Shown: positions 31,417 to 36,607 of the stretch, in pieces
How the letters are laid out: each line of letters begins with the position of its first letter
Numbering within the stretch: position 1 is the stretch's first letter
Source: Oscillospiraceae bacterium
GTDB taxonomy: Bacteria; Bacillota; Clostridia; Oscillospirales; CAG-272
Length of the DNA: 36,607 nt
Reading direction: 5' to 3'
Assembly: GCA_015065175.1 (NCBI GenBank)
Contig: SVQV01000009.1
Location: forward strand, 1-36,607
The notes under the pieces: model-generated
The model's input: the letters and a program-made list of their open reading frames with translations, nothing else
What the model was told of the DNA's origin: nothing
The model's database searches: none
Program-made: the position numbers and the translations under genes

Positions 31417-32696
31417 TAAGCATATTGAAATACGGAGAAGTAGAAAACAGCAAGATATTCGCGCGTGTAGAGCCGAAGGTCGATGTCGGGGCTATCGTTG
31501 CGGATATCATTGAAAATGTCCGTAAAAACGGCGACCGAGCGCTTTATGAATACTGCGAAAAATTCGACCGCGCAAAGCTTTCTTCTCTCGAAGTAAGCGA
31601 AGCGGAATTTGAGGAGGCTATGAAGCTCGTAGACGGTGACTTTATAAGAATTTTAAAGACCGCCGCGGAGAATATACGCCGCTTCCACTCCGCGCAGGTC
31701 AGACAGAGTTATGTCATAAACGGAGAAAAGGGCGTAATACTCGGACAGAGAATAATCCCTATCGAAAAAGCGGGACTTTACGTACCCGGCGGCACTGCCG
31801 CTTATCCTTCGACAGTTCTTATGGATTCAATTCCCGCTAAAATCGCGGGCTGCTCCGAGATAGTTATGGTGACTCCGCCTAACTCTGAAGGAAAGGTAAG
31901 CGCTCCCATTCTTGCCGCCGCAAGAATAGCGGGTGTAGACAGAGTATTCAAGATAGGCGGCGCACAGGCTATAGCCGCTTTAGCTTACGGCACAGAGAGC
32001 GTGCCGAGAGTAGATAAGATAGTAGGCCCCGGAAACGCCTTCGTCGCGGAAGCGAAAAAGCAGGTGTTCGGTCAGGTATCCATAGATATGATAGCGGGAC
32101 CGAGTGAGATATTGGTAGTAGCCGACAAAACAGCTTCCGCAAAGAATGTGGCGGCAGACCTGCTTTCACAGGCAGAGCATGATAAGCTCGCATCAGCAGT
32201 GCTTGTTACCGACAGTATGGAGCTTGCGCTTGCGGTAAGAGACGAGCTTGAGAGACAGATACCTCTGCTTGAAAGAGAGGAAATAGCAAGAGCTTCTATT
32301 GATAATAACGGAAAGATAATAGTAGCGGACACGCTTGATGTCGTTATAGATATATCGAATGAGTTAGCTCCAGAGCATCTTGAGCTTTGCGTGGACAATC
32401 CCTTTGATTATCTCGGAAGAATAAAGAACGCAGGCTCGGTGTTTATGGGTAAGAACTGCCCCGAAGCGCTCGGCGACTATTACGCGGGACCTAACCACAC
32501 GCTCCCTACAGGCGGTACGGCGAGATTTTCAAGCCCTCTGTCTGTAGATGACTTCATTAAAAAGTCTCAGTTCATATATTATCCCGAGGAGGCATTTAAA
32601 GACGTGGCGTACGATGTTGACAAGTTCGCGCGCACCGAGGGCTTGACCGCTCACGGAAGAAGCGCTACCGTTCGAATGGAGGAAAATGAAAAATGA
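31413..32696 (+). CDS. hisD: Histidinol dehydrogenase, 427 aa
   Basis: Catalyses the last two steps, L-histidinol to L-histidine, using NAD+ and Zn2+. Signatures: 'GLYVPGGTAAYPSTVLM', 'KIGGAQAIAALAYGTESVPRVDKIVGPGN', 'DMIAGPSEILVVAD', 'LLSQAEHDKLASAVLVT' (zinc ligands and base) and 'GPNHTLPTGGTARFSSPLS'. The length is typical. Joined to hisG and hisC by ATGA overlaps. Confidence 0.97.
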   Translation: MISILKYGEVENSKIFARVEPKVDVGAIVADIIENVRKNGDRALYEYCEKFDRAKLSSLEVSEAEFEEAMKLVDGDFIRILKTAAENIRRFHSAQVRQSYVINGEKGVILGQRIIPIEKAGLYVPGGTAAYPSTVLMDSIPAKIAGCSEIVMVTPPNSEGKVSAPILAAARIAGVDRVFKIGGAQAIAALAYGTESVPRVDKIVGPGNAFVAEAKKQVFGQVSIDMIAGPSEILVVADKTASAKNVAADLLSQAEHDKLASAVLVTDSMELALAVRDELERQIPLLEREEIARASIDNNGKIIVADTLDVVIDISNELAPEHLELCVDNPFDYLGRIKNAGSVFMGKNCPEALGDYYAGPNHTLPTGGTARFSSPLSVDDFIKKSQFIYYPEEAFKDVAYDVDKFARTEGLTAHGRSATVRMEENEK

Positions 32697-33748
32697 GCCG
32701 ATTTTTCAGTGAACGCTACTCACGTCTTAAGGCATATACCCCCGGTGAGCAGCCGAAGGACACGGTATATATAAAATTGAACACGAACGAGTCGCCTTTC
32801 CCTCCTTCAGAGAGCGTTTTAGATGCTGTCTCACGGGAAGCGGGCAGACTTCAGCTCTATTCCGACCCCGAATGCAGAGACTTGAACGAAAAGGCGGCGG
32901 GGTTTTACGGGGTATCGAAAAATCAGATACTTATGACAAACGGCTCGGACGAGATACTGAACTTTGCGTTTATGGCATTCGGAGACGAAAATCACCCCTT
33001 TGCTTTTCCGAAGCTGACCTACGGCTTTTATCCCGTTTTCGCACAGTTGAACAGAATTCCGTATAAGGAAATTCCCTTGAAGGAGGATTTTTCTATAGAT
33101 GTCTCGGACTACGAAAATCTGGGAATGAATATCGTTATAGCCAATCCGAACGCTCCGACAGGGCTTTTGCTCTCGCTTGATGAGATAGAGAGGATAGTAA
33201 AGACGAACAGAGAAAACGTCGTTATAATAGACGAGGCATATATAGATTTCGGTGGAGAAAGCGCATTGCCGCTTGTAGACAAATACGATAATCTCATAGT
33301 GACTCGCACCTTCTCGAAGTCCTATTCCATGGCGGGCGCAAGACTCGGCTTCGGTATAGCGAACGAGTCTCTTATTGCCGATATGAATACTATAAAGTAT
33401 TCGACGAACCCCTATAACGTCAACAGAATGACCATGGCGGCAGGATATGCGGCGCTCTGCGACTCGGATTATTACAAGAAAAACTGCGAGACTGTCATGG
33501 AAAACAGAGAAGAAGCAAAGAAGGCGCTTCGAGGCCTGGGCTTTTCTCTTACCGATTCAAAGGCTAACTTCATTTTCGCAAAGCACGAAAAAATAGGCGG
33601 CGAGGAGCTTTATCTTGCATTGAGAGAGCGCGGCATTTTAGTGCGCCATTTCTCTCTTCCCGAGATAAAGGATTACAACAGAATTACAGTCGGCACGAAA
33701 GAGCAGATGGACAGTCTCATTTCGGCAGTCGAAGAAATAATCAAATGA
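32693..33748 (+). CDS. hisC: Histidinol-phosphate aminotransferase, 351 aa
   Basis: A fold-type I PLP aminotransferase converting imidazole-acetol phosphate and glutamate to histidinol phosphate. '[13 protein letters not shown]' at the N-terminus is typical of HisC. '[11 protein letters not shown]' and '[11 protein letters not shown]' bind PLP, and '[17 protein letters not shown]' carries the Schiff-base lysine. ATGA overlap with hisD. Confidence 0.95.
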   Translation: MSRFFSERYSRLKAYTPGEQPKDTVYIKLNTNESPFPPSESVLDAVSREAGRLQLYSDPECRDLNEKAAGFYGVSKNQILMTNGSDEILNFAFMAFGDENHPFAFPKLTYGFYPVFAQLNRIPYKEIPLKEDFSIDVSDYENLGMNIVIANPNAPTGLLLSLDEIERIVKTNRENVVIIDEAYIDFGGESALPLVDKYDNLIVTRTFSKSYSMAGARLGFGIANESLIADMNTIKYSTNPYNVNRMTMAAGYAALCDSDYYKKNCETVMENREEAKKALRGLGFSLTDSKANFIFAKHEKIGGEELYLALRERGILVRHFSLPEIKDYNRITVGTKEQMDSLISAVEEIIK

Positions 33749-33764
33749 TAAAAGGATTAAAAAA

Positions 33765-34352
33765 ATGAGAACAGGCATTATAAAAAGAAAAACAAAGGAA
33801 ACCGATATTTCTCTCGAGCTGAATATTGACGGAAAGGGCATTTCTGAAATAAATACGGGCTGCGGATTTTTGGACCATATGCTCACGCTTTTCGCCTCTC
33901 ACGGTCTCTTTGACCTTAATGTCTCCTGCAAGGGCGACTGTGAGGTGGATTATCACCATACCTCAGAGGATATAGGAATAGCGCTCGGACAGGCATTTTT
34001 GCAGGCTATGGGAGATAAGAAGGGAATCGCGCGCTACGGAGACAAGCTTCTTCCTATGGACGAAGCTCTTATTCTCTCGGCTGTCGATATTTCGGGCAGA
34101 GGTATGCTCGTTTATGACCTTTCTATTCCCACCGAGAAGGTAGGAGATTTTGATACCGAGCTTGTAAAGGAATTTTTCATTGCGTTTGCAAACAATGCTA
34201 ACATAACTTTACATTTAAGAAGCATTTGCGGAGAAAATTCGCACCACATAATCGAGGGCGCATTCAAGTCTGTCGCAAGAAGCCTTGCCTTTGCGCTCGC
34301 CTTCGACGAAAGAAGGGCGGGACAGCTTCCGTCCACCAAGGGAGTACTTTGA
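33765..34352 (+). CDS. hisB: Imidazoleglycerol-phosphate dehydratase, 195 aa
   Basis: The monofunctional HisB; no histidinol-phosphatase domain is fused, and no phosphatase gene is visible in the operon up to the window end. Mn-binding motifs '[18 protein letters not shown]', '[17 protein letters not shown]' and '[19 protein letters not shown]' are intact. AGGA 8 nt before the ATG. This is the only his gene here with a real gap (16 nt) before it. Confidence 0.96.
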   Translation: MRTGIIKRKTKETDISLELNIDGKGISEINTGCGFLDHMLTLFASHGLFDLNVSCKGDCEVDYHHTSEDIGIALGQAFLQAMGDKKGIARYGDKLLPMDEALILSAVDISGRGMLVYDLSIPTEKVGDFDTELVKEFFIAFANNANITLHLRSICGENSHHIIEGAFKSVARSLAFALAFDERRAGQLPSTKGVL

Positions 34353-34353
34353 T

Positions 34354-34974
34354 ATGGTTATAGTCGATTACGGAGTAGGCAACCTGTTTTCGCTCAAAAG
34401 CTCCTTTGCCTTTATAGGACAGGAGGTTACTGTAAGCGGAGACAGAGATGTTATAGCAAAAGCCGACCGCATAATATTGCCGGGTGTCGGCGCGTTTGCC
34501 GATGCCGCAGAGAAATTGAGACAGAGCGGTCTCGATAAGGTGATATGCGAAAAGGTGAAGTCGGGCACACCTCTTATGGGGATATGTCTCGGAATGCAGA
34601 TGCTTTTCGAGCGCAGTCTCGAATACGGCGAGCATAAGGGGCTTTCTCTCATAAAGGGAAGTGTAAAATATATAGGCGACGTAATTCCGAGTGATTTGAA
34701 AATTCCTCATATCGGTTGGAATGCTCTGCATTTCGGAGAGAAAAAGCACCCGATATTCAAGTACGTAAACGAGGGCGACTGTGTTTATTTCGTTCACTCC
34801 TTTTACGGCGCGGACTGTGACTCTTCTGTCATAGCGACAGCGGAATACGGCGCGTCTCTTACGGCGGCTGTGGCTTCGGGCAACGTCTGCGGCTGTCAGT
34901 TCCACCCCGAAAAGAGCGGAAAGACAGGTCTTGCTATCCTGAAAGCGTTTTGCGAGTGGGAGGGAGAAGAATGA
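34354..34974 (+). CDS. hisH: Imidazole glycerol phosphate synthase glutaminase subunit HisH, 206 aa
   Basis: A class I glutamine amidotransferase that delivers ammonia to HisF. 'MVIVDYGVGNLFSL' marks the start. 'GTPLMGICLGMQMLFE' has the nucleophile Cys, and 'CGCQFHPEKSGKTG' supplies His and Glu of the triad. The frame is open further upstream inside hisB, but GGGAG 9 nt before ATG 34354 and the conserved N-terminus fix the start. It overlaps hisA by 4 nt. Confidence 0.95.
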   Translation: MVIVDYGVGNLFSLKSSFAFIGQEVTVSGDRDVIAKADRIILPGVGAFADAAEKLRQSGLDKVICEKVKSGTPLMGICLGMQMLFERSLEYGEHKGLSLIKGSVKYIGDVIPSDLKIPHIGWNALHFGEKKHPIFKYVNEGDCVYFVHSFYGADCDSSVIATAEYGASLTAAVASGNVCGCQFHPEKSGKTGLAILKAFCEWEGEE

Positions 34975-35684
34975 TAATATTTCCCGCTATAGACTTATAC
35001 GACAAAAAGGCGGTAAGGCTCTACAAGGGAGACTACGCGCAGATGACCGTGTATAACGAAAATCCGCTGTCTGTCGCAAAGGATTTCGAAAAGAGCGGAG
35101 CGACACACATACACTTGGTAGACCTTGAGGGCGCAAAGGACGGAACTACTCCAAATATTGAGGTCGTTTCGGAAATTGTAAATAAAACTTCACTTTTTGC
35201 GGAGATTGGGGGCGGAATACGCTCTCTTGAAACAATAGAAAAATATCTTTCGGTAGGTGTCGGACGTGTCATTTTAGGCACGGCGGCGGTAACCGATGAG
35301 AGCTTTCTTTTGCGTTCTGTTGAAAAATACGGAGAAAAGATTGCCTTGGGCGTGGATATAAAGGACGGATATGTAGCTATAAAGGGCTGGACCGAAAAGA
35401 GCGCCTACACCTTGCACGAGCTATGCGAAAAGGCAGAGAAGATAGGAGTAAAAACTCTTATCTGTACCGATATTTCGAAGGACGGCGCAATGCAGGGAAC
35501 GAACAGAGAGCTTTATTCAGAGCTGTCGCGCAGATACGGCATCGACATAGTAGCGTCGGGCGGCGTTTCCTCTCTTGATGATATAAAGGCTCTGCGCGAA
35601 ATGAACCTTTACGGCGCGATAATAGGAAAGGCTTATTATATAGGTGCGATAGATATTTCTTCTGCTATCGAGGTGGCAAAATGA
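34971..35684 (+). CDS. hisA: ProFAR isomerase HisA, 237 aa
   Basis: A TIM-barrel isomerase of the N'-phosphoribosylformimino-AICAR-phosphate ribonucleotide. 'MIIFPAIDLYDKKAVRLYKGDY' has the catalytic N-terminal Asp. 'LAEIGGGIRSLETIEKYL' style and 'VDIKDGYVAIKGW', 'ICTDISKDGAMQGTN' (second catalytic Asp) and 'DIVASGGVSSLDDIKAL' are the phosphate-binding and half-barrel repeats. The start at 34971 overlaps the hisH stop; an upstream in-frame ATG lies inside hisH and lacks family similarity. Confidence 0.95.
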   Translation: MIIFPAIDLYDKKAVRLYKGDYAQMTVYNENPLSVAKDFEKSGATHIHLVDLEGAKDGTTPNIEVVSEIVNKTSLFAEIGGGIRSLETIEKYLSVGVGRVILGTAAVTDESFLLRSVEKYGEKIALGVDIKDGYVAIKGWTEKSAYTLHELCEKAEKIGVKTLICTDISKDGAMQGTNRELYSELSRRYGIDIVASGGVSSLDDIKALREMNLYGAIIGKAYYIGAIDISSAIEVAK

Positions 35685-36439
35685 TTACAAAGAGAATAAT
35701 ACCCTGCCTTGACGTCCGTGACGGGCGTGTGGTAAAGGGGACGAATTTTGAGGGCTTGCGAGACGTAAATTCTCCTGTAGAGCTTGCTCGTTATTACAGC
35801 GATAACGGCGCGGACGAGCTTGTTTTCTATGATATTACGGCATCTGCCGAGGGCAGAGCGCTCTTTACGGATATACTTACAGAGGTTGCAAAAACCATCT
35901 TCATTCCTCTGACGGTCGGGGGTGGCATCAACACGCTTGACGATTTCGACAGGGTGCTTAAATGCGGAGCCGACAAGGTAAGCGTCAATTCGGGAGCTAT
36001 AAAAAATCCCGACCTGATAAGAGCGGCGGCTGAAAAATACGGAGACCAGTGCGTCGTGCTTTCGGCAGACGTTAAGCGAGTTGACGGACGTTTTACAGTC
36101 TTTGCCAAGGGCGGCAGGGAGAACACGGGAATGGATGCGCTCGAATGGATAAAGAGGTGCGTGGATATGGGCGCAGGCGAGGTAGTTTTAAACTCTATAG
36201 ACACCGACGGAGTCAAAAATGGCTTCGACCTCGAGATGCTTGACGCGGTCTGCAATATAGTAAACGTGCCTGTAATTGCCTCGGGCGGCGCAGGCTCGGT
36301 CGATGATTTTACAGAGCTGTTCAAGACATTGCCGAAGGTTGATGCGGGTCTTGCGGCTTCTGTTTTCCACTTCGGAGAAATAAAAATTCCCGAGCTTAAA
36401 AAAGAGCTACACAAAAATCAGATAACAGTGAGGTTGTAA
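35681..36439 (+). CDS. hisF: Imidazole glycerol phosphate synthase cyclase subunit HisF, 252 aa
   Basis: TIM-barrel cyclase partner of HisH, releasing IGP and AICAR. 'MITKRIIPCLDVRDGRVVKGTNFEGL' with catalytic Asp, 'FIPLTVGGGINTLDDFDRVLKCGADKVSVNS', 'VVLNSIDTDGVKNGFDLEML' (second Asp) and 'VIASGGAGSVDDF' are diagnostic. ATGA overlap with hisA. Confidence 0.97.
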   Translation: MITKRIIPCLDVRDGRVVKGTNFEGLRDVNSPVELARYYSDNGADELVFYDITASAEGRALFTDILTEVAKTIFIPLTVGGGINTLDDFDRVLKCGADKVSVNSGAIKNPDLIRAAAEKYGDQCVVLSADVKRVDGRFTVFAKGGRENTGMDALEWIKRCVDMGAGEVVLNSIDTDGVKNGFDLEMLDAVCNIVNVPVIASGGAGSVDDFTELFKTLPKVDAGLAASVFHFGEIKIPELKKELHKNQITVRL

Positions 36440-36441
36440 TT

Positions 36442-36607
36442 ATGATAAACATAGACGAATTGAAATTTGACGAGCGAGGACTTATTCCCGCAATAGTTGT
36501 TGACGCTATAGACAAGAAGGTGCTTACTCTCGCTTATATGAACAAGGAAAGCCTTAAGATATCTATGGAAAAGGGGCTTACCTGCTTCTACAGCCGTTCG
36601 AGAGACG
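36442..36607 (+). CDS. hisI: Phosphoribosyl-AMP cyclohydrolase HisI, or HisIE (3' end outside window)
   Basis: The first 55 residues are visible. 'IPAIVVDAIDKKVLTLAYMNKESL' and 'EKGLTCFYSRSRD' are the conserved N-terminal HisI motifs, directly before the zinc-binding part. It cannot be seen whether the protein is fused to a HisE pyrophosphohydrolase domain. It begins 2 nt after the hisF stop. Confidence 0.9.
   Translation, partial: MINIDELKFDERGLIPAIVVDAIDKKVLTLAYMNKESLKISMEKGLTCFYSRSRD

Overview
The window looks like a chromosomal segment of a fermentative Clostridia-class Firmicute, probably an uncultured gut or rumen lineage. The evidence is a Gram-positive lipoprotein with a lipobox, a cohesin/dockerin protein, a type III glutamine synthetase, a short-form HisG with HisZ, YerC heading the his operon, strong GGAGG ribosome binding sites, TTGACA/TATAAT promoters and T-tailed terminators. 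No taxonomy marker (rRNA, tRNA) is present, so this placement is inference.

Left part (1-8253): two tandem paralogous beta-helix proteins with a GH141-like signature (the first cut by the window edge), then a convergent intracellular GH20-type hexosaminidase. 8529-10452 holds small regulators (XRE, AbrB/SpoVT-like, and a small protein whose 3' end is overlapped by a terminator) and a DEDDh exonuclease. This is followed by glnN.

Centre (12860-19322) is the most interesting part. It holds an unannotated type I toxin-antitoxin-like locus (29-aa hydrophobic peptide on the minus strand facing a convergent short RNA), then a tyrosine recombinase. Next comes a ~200-bp segment bounded by near-perfect inverted repeats, and then a 1622-aa secreted cohesin/dockerin/BspA-LRR/InlB-repeat protein. 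The only good promoter in the bounded segment now points away from the surface-protein gene. Inversion by the adjacent recombinase would turn it round, so I read this as a phase-variable ON/OFF switch captured in the OFF state.

Right-centre (19517-28849): a PfkB sugar kinase, a 921-aa glycosidase-like protein, a GPH sugar symporter, a GH29 alpha-L-fucosidase with a cre-like site on its promoter, then a pncC-galT-bioY operon. Together with the GH20 and GH141-like enzymes this suggests use of fucosylated, hexosamine- and galactose-containing glycans.

Right end (28850-36607): a spacer packed with small hairpins, then a tightly overlapping histidine operon, yerC-hisZ-hisG-hisD-hisC-hisB-hisH-hisA-hisF-hisI. 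It is driven by one promoter with a palindrome at the start site that YerC probably binds.
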